NCBI GenBank assembly: GCA_012934845.2
Contig: WNNJ02000939.1
Coordinates: 62,001 to 126,000 of the forward strand
Length of the DNA: 64,000 nucleotides
DNA from: Pomphorhynchus laevis
Taxonomy: Eukaryota > Acanthocephala > Palaeacanthocephala > Echinorhynchida > Pomphorhynchidae
Direction of reading: 5' to 3'
Part shown: positions 1 through 12,302 of the stretch, in pieces
Layout of the letters: each line of letters begins with the position of its first letter
Numbering within the stretch: position 1 is the stretch's first letter
Made by a program: the position numbers and the translations under genes
The notes under the pieces: generated by a model
Told to the model about the DNA's origin: nothing
The model's database searches: none
Seen by the model: only the letters and a program-made list of their open reading frames with translations

Positions 1-2380
1 GACGGCTCAAAGCCTGGAAGTTCTATCTCAAGTCCGCCAAAACCAATAGAAAGATCAAATGCACGCCAATATCGGTCCAGGTTGCTGATTCCAGTAATTA
101 CCGTCATTAGGTCGTTCATAACAGTATCACGGATACTTTCATACTATACTGTATTCACAGAACAGATTCGTTGAATTAAATTCCATCTGAATTTTAGAGA
201 TTGGATGATTGCTGAGTAGGCAATGTGGGGGCTTTCGTGGGCAACGTTAATGAGGTTTAGTATCATTACAGTCCACTCTTCTACCTTTGATCAAACAAAG
301 TCCTCAACAAAATCAATAATGCCAACAGCTAAACCAAGAACACGCAAGCCATCATAGACAACTTTCAATCCTGACTAAGCAAAAATATTAGACGCTTGAA
401 GATGGTTACTAACATGTACCAGTAACCAACATTTCTTAGGGTTTGCATATAAACCTTGGACCAATTGTTCGGATGAGATTCCACATTTTAAGCAACTCAT
501 GGTCTTTACCAATACAGCGAGCATCTTTGGCAAACCAGCGATGCTCTATCCCAAGGAGTTCATTGTTTAAGCGCATTATGAGTGGTAATGTCGATACCAG
601 AAAGGCTATCATGGCAAGTGCATCGCTGTGTGTAAATCCTTCTTTGGAATACATTGTTTTATCGTTTATCTTTAGGACAGTATCACTTTCATAGAAATTT
701 CTAAGGACCGTAGTTAGCGAAGGGCAAACTCCATCCACATTAGTCAATGCAACCTTCCGATTTATCCTATTCAATGCGTTGATAACATCTAGTTGTACGG
801 CACAGCTAAATTCATTCTCTGAATACAACTCCCTAACAGAATAAATAGCCGTTTCCACTCCGCCTCTTTGGCCAGCACATAATTGAACAACGGACGCCAC
901 ATCTTGGAGGTCCGCCGAGATCGTACGAGCTAGTATCTATCCAATTATACGCCAAGGAACATCGCTAAGCCCAATCGGTTGAATTCCGGGATTTTTATCG
1001 ATTAGAATAAGACGGCAAACTTTAAATGCATCAAGATCATCCGGACGTAATTCAGCTGTCGCAACCAAAATCGACAAATCAGCAAGATTCTTAGCTAATT
1101 GAAGCGAGCTCTGGCCAAACGATTCAAGCATTGCGCGCCAACCTGAAGCATTGATACTGGATGGACCAGCAACACCTTGAGTGTGACGGTCTCCATTGAT
1201 TACGTCATCTGGAGAGATATCGCAAAATTTGATTTGGTGGTGAGTATGTATCTCTACAAGAGGGTGTCTCAATACTGCTAAATCATTGATACTCACCCCT
1301 AGGATGAAGTGCTTTAAGTTTGTCCTTAACAGTCTGACCCCTAATTTCCTGATCTAATAACATTACCGGTGATATGTTATCAGGATTAGCAAGAAGTCTC
1401 ATTGCAGCCCGTGTCTTGCCGAGCGACATCAAGTTGCAAAACGAAAGGACCTAATAACTTCTTGGAGCCACATATTTGACTCTCAATCTATAATCATGCT
1501 GTAGAATTTTATACTGTATCAATTGGCGAAGCTTTCTTTCTTTCAGGAGCTCTAACCTCCTGGTGATGTTTTTATGAATAGTGCAGAATTGGGGTGAGGT
1601 GTTTTCTGTATAATTATTTGGCAGTGGAATCCAATAAGCATAAAAGTGCACTTGAATCCGAAGTGCAAAGGGAGTACAAACTCGCAAGTATATTGACAAA
1701 GTCTTTGCTCGCATTACACTTGGGTAAATGATATACGTTTGAGGATCACGCGATAACTTCTGTATAGGCTCGATTTATTGCCATATCAAAATTGGAAAAT
1801 CAAATGTCCGTGAGTAACCGATCAGCAAGATGTTCAGCGCGTTCCTCGTGTATTGCTCGGTTGTATACGAAATCCACACTGCAAACTAGATTTGTTCGAG
1901 TTTGTAAAGTGCAATTCTCCTTATGCACACCGGAAGATAGATTATGTAATTTGTCTCGAACTACCATCATAGTTAAATTCGCCGAATCACCAATATTATC
2001 AGCTATTAATGGATCACGGCTACAGCAGTTTGGAGCAGCGCAGTCCGAGCAATACCGTCCAGCTTTAGCACATTTACACCCATTGCAAACTGCATTCTGC
2101 GCATTAATCCACAGGATATGGGATAGTTTTGAGGTTTATCCCTTGTCATTGTGAATCAAGCCGATTGTACGGACAGTTAATTGTATGGCGGATATATCTT
2201 CGAACCGGTAAATGAGGCTGCTTGATCACCGTTCTGCCCGCTAGTCAGAGCCCTTGTATCCCGGGATGACTGTGTAACGATTTCGATCGCAGTCAGAGCA
2301 GGACTATCTGTCTTGCCTTTACTTTATTTTTATATTGTGTATTTTATAATAATTCCTACTCAGAAGAATTGACAAAATTA
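1..2380 (-). mobile_element. RLE-type LINE, copy A (5' two thirds; cut by window edge)
   Basis: A non-LTR retrotransposon read on the minus strand, 5' end near 2380 and continuing past the left edge. From N to C: a cysteine-rich motif at about 2010-2100 (C-x2-C-x-C-A-K-A-G-x2-C-x2-C-A-A-P-x-C), a helical stretch at 1451-1714, a conserved pre-RT block at 937-1296 (GPSSINASGWRAML, LIDKNPGIQPIGLSDVPWRI), and RT motifs at 436-900 (QLCAGQRGGVETAI, INALNRINRKVAL, WFAKDA). The same block order is known from RLE-type LINEs of cnidarians and other invertebrates. The reading frame is broken between blocks, and the catalytic FADDA reads FAKDA, so it is dead. Related copies lie at 37530-40625 and 28495-28880. 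I did not assign a named clade. Confidence 0.75.
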
Positions 2381-2689
2381 CGGTCAAAGATTGGAATTCA
2401 GTTGGCTCGTTCAATTTCGATGTGTATTCGGGGTCCTTCGTCCTTGTTTAAAAGCTTTGCATGCTCGTTGTTATGTAGAAACAGGTATACTGAAATAGAT
2501 GGTGTAAATTTCAGTAATTTCATAGTGATGTTCGACTACCCAATATAATCGTCATTTCTCTTTTTCAAATTCTCTTTTTTCTTGTAGAATAAAAAGAGCG
2601 GTGATTGTATAGAATTTGTTAGTTTTAATCAACAATTCTTTTGCCCACAATAATTGCATTATAAATGTAAGTATTATTATTTTGAAGTA

Positions 2690-3168
2690 TAAAAAATATT
2701 TATATCTTTTTGATAGCATTTTCCTTAATTCATTATTTTCAATTAATTCTAGATTATGGGTACATATATTTTCATTTATTTTATCAAAACTAAGACTTTT
2801 ACAATTGCATTCTGTTTTCATTATGTTTCTAATATTATCGTTACATATTGGTTTTAATTCTTTATTATAATTACACATTTTTCGTCCTAATGGTTGTAGG
2901 AGTTTATACCCTATTTTAGGAATATTTTTACTTAAATCTAATCCTATTATTTCTTTACTTTTAGAATTATTTAAAAGTATACCTATATTTTATGTTATCT
3001 ATACATTTATTAATGAATTTTATGGTCAGTGTATATTTTTTCTTGTTATTATTAACAATTATTGTTCGATTATAGTATTTTATATTACAATAACTGTCTA
3101 TTATACAACTCAACATATCATAATCGTTAATTAATTTTTAATTTATTGAACATATGATATCTTTAGAA
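2690..3168 (-). mobile_element. Naiad PLE fragment (linker with CxC motif)
   Basis: Minus-strand fragment matching the middle of the Naiad copies at 36380-37385 and 50080-52980. The reading frame at 2552-2878 contains TECNCKSL, the CxC motif that joins the N-terminal endonuclease to the RT in Naiads. Both ends are truncated and no RT or terminal repeat is present. Confidence 0.75.
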
Positions 3169-3650
3169 TTTGAGAAATGATATCTGAGAATTTTTGCTTT
3201 TGATGATAAGTGACTTAAGCTGTGCAACACGCTAATCCCATTTCGGATATGTTTGCTCCCAAGACCGTTATTCGTAAAAACAACGTCGTGTGGATCCGTG
3301 GTTCGAAGCATAATTAGAATCGTTGCTAAAGCGTAGGAATATGTTTAAACTTTGTATTGTGATCGTTCTCTTAGAAGTTCGATCACTCGGTTATGTAATC
3401 AATTTAATCGAGCTAAACTTACCAAGCGTAGATAATACGAACTGCAAATAGCTTGCTCATTGAAGGTCACTCCGAAGCAGTTCTGGTTTTACATTAGAGA
3501 AAGCACATCGATATCATGCTCAATATTACGTATGTTCTCTAATGTGAAACTTATAGAGTCACATGCTCTTATAGCTGAAATTATTGTGGATGAATTTGAG
3601 CTTGGCAGTGATTAACAGTCGACTGGATTATCTTTAGAGGTTTTAAGAAG
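3169..3650. other. Unassigned AT-rich sequence
   Basis: I see no coding pattern, repeat or RNA gene here. It separates a Naiad fragment from a decayed LINE. Confidence 0.4.
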
Positions 3651-4860
3651 ACGTTATATCGATACTAATTCCTCTTCCATTGTCGATATTTATTACGATT
3701 CAGTTACCGATAAATAGTGATCAGTTTCCAGAGGATTGGTTAACCGCTAATGTCGTCTTAGTTTTCAAAAAAGGCGAAATGATCAGTGCTTCGAATTATA
3801 GTGGAATTAGTCTCACAAGTTTGTAAGATACCTGATCGCATTGTTCATCACCACGCAAGTAATCATCTTGATAAAAATGACATCATTCACACAGCCCACA
3901 TGATTTCAGAAATGGTCGATGATGCTTAAGTAATCTTCTTTGTTCTCGAAAGGAATGGGTTGCATCAATTTCAGTAGGTCTCGTCAATGATGTCATGTTT
4001 GCTTATTTTAGCCAGACATTCGATAGAGTTTCTCATTCTAGCTTGATTCGATTATTTTTGGACTATTGTGTCCCAGTGATTTTGTATGCTGGATTAAGTG
4101 CTTTTTATCTTGTTGCTTTCAAGTACGTGCTGGCAATATCATGTAAGCCTCTCGATCACTTAAATGTGGTGTTCCTCAAGGCACTGTTTTAGACCATTGC
4201 TGTTTCACGTGTTTCTTAAGACTGTTGATTAAGTTGGTCTGTTCGTTCTTGCCCTTCGCTGATGATCTGAAAATATGGCGAGTGATGAGTGAGCTCTAGC
4301 AGGATATGTGCAGAGATACACTCATGTAGCGTGTTAATCAGATTGGTCGTAAACACCTCTAAATTGTTAACCTTTGAATAGATAATATGTTTATCGTCTG
4401 ATTATTTATCGTCCAAAAAAGAGTTGAATGACTTAGAAAATATTCTTCGTCGTGGCAGTAAACTGTGTTTGAGTTGTTCTCATATGAGTTATAGCGACAG
4501 ACTTAAAACTCTGGGTATGATTACTGTGCACTAAAGACTGTACATCCTAGATATCTTAGATAATGTGGCATATCGCCAACGGTTCGGATGAATATCCTAC
4601 CCATTCGGTGGTTATCAACGAGAGACGATACCACAGAGCTCATCCCCTGTTGTTGAGGATATCGTCCCATGGCCGTAGTTCACGGTTGGATCGGTTGTCT
4701 CATCGTTGTGCAAATGCTTGGAATCGACTACCGTCGGAAATCGTGATGGCCACAGACGTTAAGGCATTCAAGACTGCTCTCATAAATTGAACGATTAACG
4801 GCGGAAATAATGAAGATTACCCCTTTTATTGATATTTTTGTGTTGATTTTGGTGCATGTA
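3650..4860 (+). mobile_element. Decayed APE-type LINE (CR1/Jockey-like RT)
   Basis: Short plus-strand RT blocks in shifting frames. They include a pre-finger block around 3720-3830 (PEDWLTANVV, then ISLTSL), a motif-A block at 3995-4070 resembling DF.AFD.VSH (FSQTFDRVSHSSLI), an ADDL-type block near 4258-4270, and the usual C-terminal block at 4563-4790 (RLDRLSHRCANAWNRLP, FKTAL). Many stops and frameshifts show an old copy. The endonuclease is not visible. Confidence 0.65.
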
Positions 4861-4959
4861 ATGATGTTTTCTTGTGATCGAGAGAAACGGCTTTATAGCT
4901 AATGCTTGCTTGTAATAATAATTATTTTATTGGTCCAAATAAAATTCCATCTCACAATC

Positions 4960-5340
4960 ATGTTCGTAACGTGGGGGTTATAGTCTCTTCCTCTCATAAG
5001 AAATCATTACACGTCTGTCATGTGTGTGCAGCTGCTTGCCGTGCTTTGTACCTGATTTGAAATTGCTTTCGATCATTGCCTCCCTCTGCATTTTCGATTC
5101 TTTTCAAGTCGTTATTTCGACCATTGATAGAGTATGGTGTTTCGGCGTCCTTTCCATGTACTCCTAAAGAGATGAACAATCTCGAAAATTTATTGAAAGA
5201 GTCATCAAAATGGTGTGTGGGGATTTCTGGTAAACCGTACAAATTTAGCTTGTAATTGCTCCCTTGACTACTGTTTGTTCTCAAAAACTTCAGGACCTCG
5301 TTAACATGTGGCACATGATTCGAAAACGTGGTGGCTACAT
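4960..5340 (+). mobile_element. LINE RT C-terminal fragment
   Basis: Plus-strand translation around 5080-5230 gives LFRPLIEYGVSA followed by PKEMNNLENLLKES, the thumb/connection block (RPILEYG...L..LE.VQ) of CR1/Jockey-type LINEs. The apparent minus-strand reading frame at 5018-5314 is its shadow. It may be the displaced end of the element at 3650-4860 or a separate insertion. Confidence 0.55.
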
Positions 5341-5534
5341 TATTGGTGCAATTGAGATTAATTTGAGGTGTGGATAAACATAATGTTTAGACATATTAGC
5401 TCATTGTATTAACCTTATTAATCAGTGTTGTTAACTGATATTGACCACATAACGGTAGGTGATCTGATTAATAATGCTTAATATATCAATCTACTATGTA
5501 AGATATACCCGCTGCTATGTTGAGTTAATGGTGA

Positions 5535-5965
5535 GCCAATTCTACTGGCCCACCATCTACATCCGCATACAACTCCGCAGTATTCTCGTAACCTTTCGTC
5601 TCCCCATCGTTCATCAACCTCCCTTTCTTAGACGACACTCGCCCCACCTCTCTATCACTGCGTTCCCGTAATTCCCTCTGACTCTACTTTGCCAATTACT
5701 CTAACAACTACGGTCTCCGATCCTTCCTCGTCGCCGCCCACTCGCCTGGAATAAGCTCTCACTCGACGTCCGCCGCGCTCCCTCCTTTATTACATTCAAA
5801 TGCCGCCTCCATACTCACCTTCTCGACACATGATTTAGATCTGATTCATGATCTTTTGTTTTTTTATTGTTGTGATTTAGATCATGATTCATGATCTTTT
5901 GTTTTTTATTGTTGTGGTCATGTAAGCGTGCGCCAGCACACATTTGCCACGTTATAATAAATATT
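5535..5965 (+). mobile_element. 5'-truncated L2/CR1-like LINE (3' end only)
   Basis: Close to the last 430 bp of the LINE at 7290-10320 (same coding tail from about 9905 and same 3' UTR). It ends in the same hairpin-bearing tail, imperfect here (GTGCGCCAGCACAC, about 5928-5941), followed by an A/T-rich end. Typical 5' truncation by incomplete reverse transcription. A short internal duplication around the 'gatcttttgtttttt' segment (5850-5910) distinguishes it. Confidence 0.8.
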
Positions 5966-6179
5966 TTTTTAAGTTGATTTACATGGGTCGAAATCAGATG
6001 ACAAGGCGGTTCATCCTAATGATTTCCAATTATTATGAGGATATTGTCGTTATGAAATTCATAACGGCAATTTGATTGAACTAAACTATTTTTATGCTGA
6101 TAAAGTTAAATTTGTAATTCTATGGAAAACTTTGTTTAACAATATAAAACTTTTTTTTGATAATAATATACATATCATT

Positions 6180-6560
6180 ACAATAATAATGTGTATGGAA
6201 TGAAGATGCGTGGAAGTAAGATAAGTGGGATTAAGGACCGTCATATTCAGATGCGAGAAATAATTTGCGAGAGATTAAGAGGCGTGGTATTGAGACGTTT
6301 GGGATTAATATACATGAGATTGGAATACGTAAGATTAATATGCGTATGATTAAGATCCGTGTGATTAGAATGCGTTAGATTTAAATTCGTGAGATTAAGA
6401 TGTGTGTATTAAGATGCTTTTAATTGTGATGCTTGTGATTAAGATGTGTTGGATTACGATGCGTTGAATTAATATGCCTTGGATTAAGATGTGTGGATTG
6501 ATATGCGTTGGTTAAGATGCGTTGGTTAAAATGCGCTTGATTAAGATGCATTGGATTATC
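6180..6560 (+). repeat. Decayed 15-bp satellite related to the 12.9-kb array
   Basis: Irregular repeats of roughly 15 bp on the theme 'gattaagatgcgt'. The order of variant units at 6367-6555 parallels that at 12685-12880, so the two tracts share ancestry, but this one has no homogeneous core. Confidence 0.75.
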
Positions 6561-6899
6561 AAACTTTTTAAAATGTGATAAATCAACTTTATGACTTTGG
6601 CGAACAATGATATCAAATTAAAAAGTTACACATCACACTTTCTCACTTGTCCTTGGAACCTCAATAGCGCGTTTGGTAATTTAATCATAAATTACTATTT
6701 TAGGTTCATTTGATGAACCCTCTTTAAAGTGTAATATTAAAATAATACTATTCATAATAAATATAAATATAATAAATATATACTTTATTTTACTTTTAAT
6801 AGAGTAATACTATTACTTTAAAAGTAATATTTTTATAGCAATACTTGAATATTTAAGTAGTATTACATTATTAATATCCTTTGACACCGACGCCACATG

Positions 6900-7175
6900 A
6901 TTTGTCTTGACGGATGGCGAGGAAATAAAAGCGCAAAAGTATGATCACATTGACCATATTCAATGCTCATGTGTACAGTTAGCTATTGAGACACTGGCCA
7001 TTTGGTTCGTTGGTTAGCAAGTTCTTCAGGATTTGGGAAAAAGACTCGGTCGAGCCACCGCGGACCAGCACTCAGGTTCATTTATTACGCAGAGTCTAGG
7101 CACTGCTGTTGAAAGGGAAAATGCTGCATGTATGCTGGATAAAATCGTTGCCGCGTCCCAATCCAAACAGTAAGT
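6900..7175 (+). mobile_element. Possible C-terminal fragment of an RLE-type retroelement ORF
   Basis: A nearly open plus frame reads VLTDGEEIKAQKYDHID, then VLQDLGKRLGRAT and FITQSLGTAVERENAACM. The LGKRL...F..QSL..AV.R.NAA pattern resembles the C-terminal tail seen in some invertebrate RLE-type retroelement proteins. That match is from memory and weak, and no RT or endonuclease block is attached. Confidence 0.3.
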
Positions 7176-7307
7176 TCACGACACCGACGAAACTTATCAT
7201 TTCTTACGATGATGACCACATGACCCTAACGAGGCTTCAATCAACAACACAGACGTTCCTTGGCAAATGAAAATATGCAATTTTGACACTTAATCATTCA
7301 ATTTCAA

Positions 7308-8651
7308 ATGAAACAAATAGTAACTCCTTATTTAAAACATCGAAACATTTCTATCCATCCGAAACATCGACGGAAATTTTCAAGTTGTCCACACCCGCCC
7401 AAAAATTCAATGGCGCTCCATATCCTCCATGTGTCTTCTCCACTAGACTCTTTCGCCACAACACACGGTTTCCGCCTCGGCCTCCTCAACACTAGATCTA
7501 TTCTCAATAAATCCGATCTTATCATCAACCTATTCACCAAGCAATCCATCGATCTCTTCTGCCTCACCGAATCCTGGCACTCAGATTCCGACGACCTTTC
7601 CATTCGCCGTCTGCTCTCTACCGGTTGCTCCCTAGTCGAATCCGCCCGCCCCCTCAGCTCATGCCCTTCTAAATTCTCTAATCATGGCGGCATCGTCGCA
7701 TTCGCGCGTCACCCCGCGTCTCTTCGCAAAATCAATCCCCCTTTCAGTCCTTGCTCTTTTGAATTGCTCACTTGTCGTTATTCTAACCCGATCACTCTAG
7801 ATCTCGCCATTGTATACCGTCCTGGTTCATCAGCTCCTTCTGCCTTATTTTTTACCGAACTCGATGACCTCCTTTCTCATTGTCTTTTGTCCTCAATCCC
7901 TTCACTCGTTCTAGGCGACTTCAATATCCGCCTAGACCGCCCCTCTTCCACGGATTCCATCCGGTTCATCAACATTCTATCCAACTACAATTACAAACTA
8001 ATCTCCACAGCCCTCACACATATCCTTGGTGGGGCACTCGACATCATCGCTGTCCCCGATCATTTTGATGCCTACACCTCACTGTCCATCTCTGATCCTG
8101 GTCTATCCGATCACTTTCTCGTCACCCTTGATCTCACTCACAACTACACCCGTCATCACACACCTACAATCCTACGTCGCCCTTGGAGAAATCTTGGCCT
8201 CTCCCTTCTCCGCTCTGCCTTACTCAAATCGTCTCTATCATTACCCACAATAACATATTCATCTCCTCACGATCTCGCCTTTCTTTTCGACTCTGAACTC
8301 ACATCCACTCTCGATCTTCTCTTGCCTTTCAAGTCTCACCCACACTGTCGCTTGCACCGTGCCCCATGGTTTGACATCCAATGCCTACTCTCAAAGCATC
8401 GACTCCGCCATGCTTTGAGAGTCTATCACCGCTCTCTCAGACGTGATTTCCTCTCGATCACTCCGTATTTCCGTGATTCATATCTTGCTCTTTGCCGGTA
8501 TCATCTCAACCTACTACGTACCAAATGCAACTCCTTCTGGCAGCATAAAATCATCACTTCATTCAACTCTAAGACTCTATGGAGTACTTTTAACTCAATC
8601 CTTGCTCGCTCCTCTTCGCCGTGCAACATCAATGCCCATGATTATTCGTAA
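7308..8651 (+). CDS. LINE ORF2 5' part: APE-type endonuclease
   Basis: A 447-codon open frame. Residues about 50-260 carry the apurinic-endonuclease-like fold of LINEs: GFRLGLLNTRSI (motif I, N), IDLFCLTESWH (E), AIVYRPG, SLVLGDFNIRLD (DFN) and GLSDHFLVTLDL (SDH). This nuclease nicks the target DNA to prime reverse transcription. The frame runs on through the linker region and stops before the RT. The annotated first codon is upstream of the conserved part, and the true start may be the internal Met at about residue 34 (MALHILHV). Part of a broken LINE, not a host gene. Confidence 0.75.
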   Translation: MKQIVTPYLKHRNISIHPKHRRKFSSCPHPPKNSMALHILHVSSPLDSFATTHGFRLGLLNTRSILNKSDLIINLFTKQSIDLFCLTESWHSDSDDLSIRRLLSTGCSLVESARPLSSCPSKFSNHGGIVAFARHPASLRKINPPFSPCSFELLTCRYSNPITLDLAIVYRPGSSAPSALFFTELDDLLSHCLLSSIPSLVLGDFNIRLDRPSSTDSIRFINILSNYNYKLISTALTHILGGALDIIAVPDHFDAYTSLSISDPGLSDHFLVTLDLTHNYTRHHTPTILRRPWRNLGLSLLRSALLKSSLSLPTITYSSPHDLAFLFDSELTSTLDLLLPFKSHPHCRLHRAPWFDIQCLLSKHRLRHALRVYHRSLRRDFLSITPYFRDSYLALCRYHLNLLRTKCNSFWQHKIITSFNSKTLWSTFNSILARSSSPCNINAHDYS

Positions 8652-9140
8652 TTTCTCTAGACTAAAGTATCCACGTTGCTCTCTCTCACACCCCGGTCTC
8701 CATCCTATCCCACTCTGCCCCGCCTAGCCTCATCCTTCCGGAGCTCTTTCATCTTCTTTTGTCTCACCTTCCGAAGTATCATCTGTTCTCATGGTATTGC
8801 CCAGAAAAACCTCACCTGCCGATCTCCTGCCTATCCACATACTTAAATCCATATGCTCATCGATATCCCCTTTTCTCACAACCTTGTTTAACTCGTCCAT
8901 CCGCAGTCGTATCTTCCCTTCACACTGGAAATCCGCAATCGTTCGTCCCCTCCTTAAGAAACAATCGCTCGACCCATCCCTTCCTTCTAGCTATCGCCCC
9001 ATTTCACTACTCCCTACTCTTTCTAAGGCTCTTAGAACGCCTCATCTAAATACAGATCAACGCTTATATCTCCCTCATCTAATCTGTACCCTCCTTTCCA
9101 ATCCGCTTTCCGCATTAATCACTCCACAGAAATCGTATGC

Positions 9141-9785
9141 ATGAAAGTTTACAACGACTTACTCATTTCTCGAGACAAGGCCCTATATAGAGTTCTTATC
9201 TCCCTCGACATATACTCCGCATTCGACATTGTCGACCACTCTGTCCTCATTTCTCGCCTTCGTTATGATTACGGCTTTTCTTCCTCCTCCGTAGCATGGT
9301 TTGCTTCATATCTATCCGACCGTTCTTTTCGCGTCTGTTCTAATTCATCATCCTCCCCTCTTATCCCTATTTTTTGCGGGGTCCCACAAGGTTCAGTCCT
9401 AGGTCCCCTGCTTTTCTCTCTTCTGCTTGGCAATCTCTCTCCGTTTATCAAACCTTACTCCTTTAAGGTCATGCAATACGCCGATGACATTCTAATCTAT
9501 GCTCATGCACCCGCACATCGCATACACGATATCGGCATTTCTGCCTCCAACTGTCTTTCTTCTATCTACATATATCCTCCCACTGTATATTTTGATTCAC
9601 CAATCATTATCATAGTCCACAATCTCACTTTCTTAGGTTTCCATTTCGATTATCACCTTTCCCTTAAACCCTTCGTCTGTGACAAGGTCCGCTCGTCTAA
9701 CTTAATTCTCAGTGACATCCGCCGTATCCACGCCTCTTATCGATTTCCGTTCTTGTGTTTCTTCTTTCATCGCTTCTTTCCCTAA
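9141..9785 (+). CDS. LINE ORF2 3' part: reverse transcriptase core
   Basis: A 214-codon frame with RT motifs in order: ISLDIYSAFDIVDHSVL (motif A), WFASYLSDRSFRV, GVPQGSVLGPLLFSLL (motif B) and QYADDILIYAH (motif C, catalytic YADD). This spacing and wording is that of the CR1/L2 group. The N-terminal finger part lies in other frames at 8759-9140, and the C-terminal block continues at 9712-9969. Confidence 0.8.
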   Translation: MKVYNDLLISRDKALYRVLISLDIYSAFDIVDHSVLISRLRYDYGFSSSSVAWFASYLSDRSFRVCSNSSSSPLIPIFCGVPQGSVLGPLLFSLLLGNLSPFIKPYSFKVMQYADDILIYAHAPAHRIHDIGISASNCLSSIYIYPPTVYFDSPIIIIVHNLTFLGFHFDYHLSLKPFVCDKVRSSNLILSDIRRIHASYRFPFLCFFFHRFFP

Positions 9786-10320
9786 AATCGATTACTGCCT
9801 TAGCATTTTCGCAAATTCTCCAAAATCCATAATCCTACCCCTACAACGCATAATCAACTCCGCCGTTCGAGTGCTCTTTCGTCTCCATCGCTTCGACCAC
9901 ACATCCACATATTTTGCCCAACTCTCCTTGCCCGCCATCCACATCCGCATCAAGTCCGCCTTCTCCTAGTAACTTTTCGTCTCATCGCTGTCGGCTCCCC
10001 ATCGTTCATCAACCTTCCTTTCTTAGACGATACTCGCCCCACCTCGCTATCGCTTCGTTCCTGTCATACCCTCTTACTCCACGTTCCTAATTACTCCAAC
10101 AACTACGGTCTCCGATCCTTCCTCTTCGCCGCCTCACTAGCCTGGAATCAACTCCCTCTCGACGTCCGCCGCGCTCCTCTCCTTTATCACATTCAAACAC
10201 CTCCTCCTGTTCAAACCTTCTCGACACATTATTTACATTTTTGTTTTGTTGTGATCATGTAAGCGTGCGCCGGCACGCATTTGCCCGGTTAAAATAAACA
10301 TTTTTTAATATATTTACATG

Positions 10321-11343
10321 CTTACATTTGAGCTGTATGCCAAAAATCGATTTTATAAAATCGTATAACGATTTTTAAGGGTAATCTATATTTAGGAGGT
10401 TCTATTAAATTAATTATTTGTCATGATTAAACGCCCTATGACAAGTTTTAGAAATTTATCAATGTAAATTATAATTTGTATCAATGTAATTTCTAGAGTT
10501 ATCAAAAATTGAAAAGATTAAATACTTTGATCAGAAACATAATATTCAATTGATAATTCGCTGTGTCAGTTAGAGGAACAGTATCAAAATGATCTAAAAC
10601 TACTGAAGGAGTCCTTCTTATTTTTTACATTGTAAATCGCCACCATGATAGAATTGTTATTTTTTTGTTTTCTAATAAATTAAATAGAAATACTATAAAA
10701 GGATTTGATTATTAACATTGAAAAATAGTTAATATTTTGATCATTAAATTATAAAAATTATTACTAAATGCCTAAACAGGAATAAATGCATTTAAAATAA
10801 ACTTAATATCAAAGCACAAAAGCAATACTTATAAAAACTTAATTAGATATTCAATATACCGCCATAGAACAATAGTTCTTATTGTGTTCTAATAAATAAA
10901 AATGTTAATAAAATTTATTAACCAGAACTTGCTGGTTTCCTTTATCAAAATACATAGTTTAATGCGTGATAGCAAAAATAGCGAAATAAACGAATTTATA
11001 AATTCATCTCTTCTATCCTGCTTCAAAATTCAAAAGTAAATAAAACAATGATCAGAAACACTTTTCAACATACATATATTATATATATTTGTGATTGGGT
11101 TTTATTAGATTTAATTACTGATATTAGATGTTGGGCCGACAAAACGACAATGACATTACTTTAAGCAGTGGAAATCTAACAAACAGTTGATTACGGCACA
11201 GTCTACTTAAATTTCTTATACAATTTGTATTATCCTGCTAAATGATCAAAATTACGAGAGAATGCAATTTTATAAATCGCTATTAGGGTTAATTTAAACA
11301 TACCGATTACTGTCTCCGCCACTAACACAATCCGTGTTATATA
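10321..11343. other. Upstream region of the MBD gene
   Basis: AT-rich sequence with no coding pattern between a LINE 3' end and the first ATG of the MBD gene. The promoter and 5' UTR presumably lie here, but I see no clear core-promoter motif. Confidence 0.4.
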
Positions 11344-12302
11344 ATGGATCGAAACGGTTATACTGATATGCTTCAAAGATACCTCTCATCTGGTGCTGAA
11401 CTTAATATTATTGATGATCATTACCACCAGGACCCTGATTGCCATAATGTGCAACAACTTCATCCATCTATTACAATCATTAATCAAGACGACATTCAAC
11501 AAATTGCAGAGGACGATGATGTGTTTGATCTACCGAGCGAGTTTCATTTGGACGACAGGATAGTTGCAGAATGCGCTGAGTACTGGGCACCGCATTACCT
11601 TCACAAAGATGGAACTCTATCACCTGAGCTGGTACAAATCATTACTGACTTAAACTCTGAACAAGTTGCTTCTGGAAATACCTCGCTTTCGACTTCGACA
11701 ATTACTTTGACTAAAAATAATAAAGACATGGACATTGTTACAAATACAAACGATCAATGCATTGAAGGGATTAAACTAACGTGCTACGGCCAATTTGAAC
11801 ACTCGGACGCACATAACGGTAAATCAATTTCGAATAGGAAGATAAAACGTACTGAGATCGGTGCGAGTGGAGGAAGTCGAAGCCGCAAACGTGTGCCTAA
11901 GTCGTCTTCTTTAACAAATGGTGCTGATGCGACTAACAAGCAGCAAAAATCTTGCAAACGTAAAACTCAAAGTTCTACCTTAGCAGCTAGCGGTAACGTC
12001 GGTGGCGTTAGCAGTGGTAACATTAACGCACCAAATTCTGATTCTGTTATCAACAGTGTGATTGCTGAAGACAGCACATCGCATAACAATGGCTGTGAAA
12101 TAGACATGAATGAAGAGCAAAAGACAGAACTTGTGGAACAGTTGGTTCGTCTAATTAAAGATCAAACCAAAGAGCTTGAGGAAAATAAAATAGGATCGGT
12201 TAGTAACCATTATTCAGAAACTGGCAAGATAAAGAGCTGTCCGGTTCCTTCGGGATGGGAACGAATTCGTATAAGCAAGCCTGCATCAGTAGTGTATCTC
12301 AG
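11344..12302 (+). CDS. MBD5/6: MBD gene exon 1
   Basis: Opens at the first ATG (M-D-R-N-G-Y) after a stop-rich 5' region. It ends ...VVYL plus two bases (AG) before GTATTG and holds the first half of the MBD. The open frame that continues into 12303-12435 is intron read-through. Confidence 0.8.

Larger units (their letters stand above)
7290..10320 (+). mobile_element. L2/CR1-like LINE with APE endonuclease and RT
   Basis: A long plus-strand non-LTR element: APE endonuclease, then RT, then a 3' UTR ending near 10320. The 3' UTR carries a tight GC hairpin (GCGTGC-GCCG-GCACGC, about 10262-10277) before an A/T tail. The coding strand is strikingly C+T rich compared with the A+T-rich surroundings. 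Frame breaks separate the endonuclease from the RT and interrupt the RT C-terminus. A truncated relative at 5535-5965 keeps the same tail, so the family has been active more than once here. The 5' end is not defined; I take it as just before 7308. Confidence 0.85.

Noticed and set aside
5018-5314. 98-codon minus-strand frame as a gene
   Set aside because: Shadow of a plus-strand LINE RT fragment.
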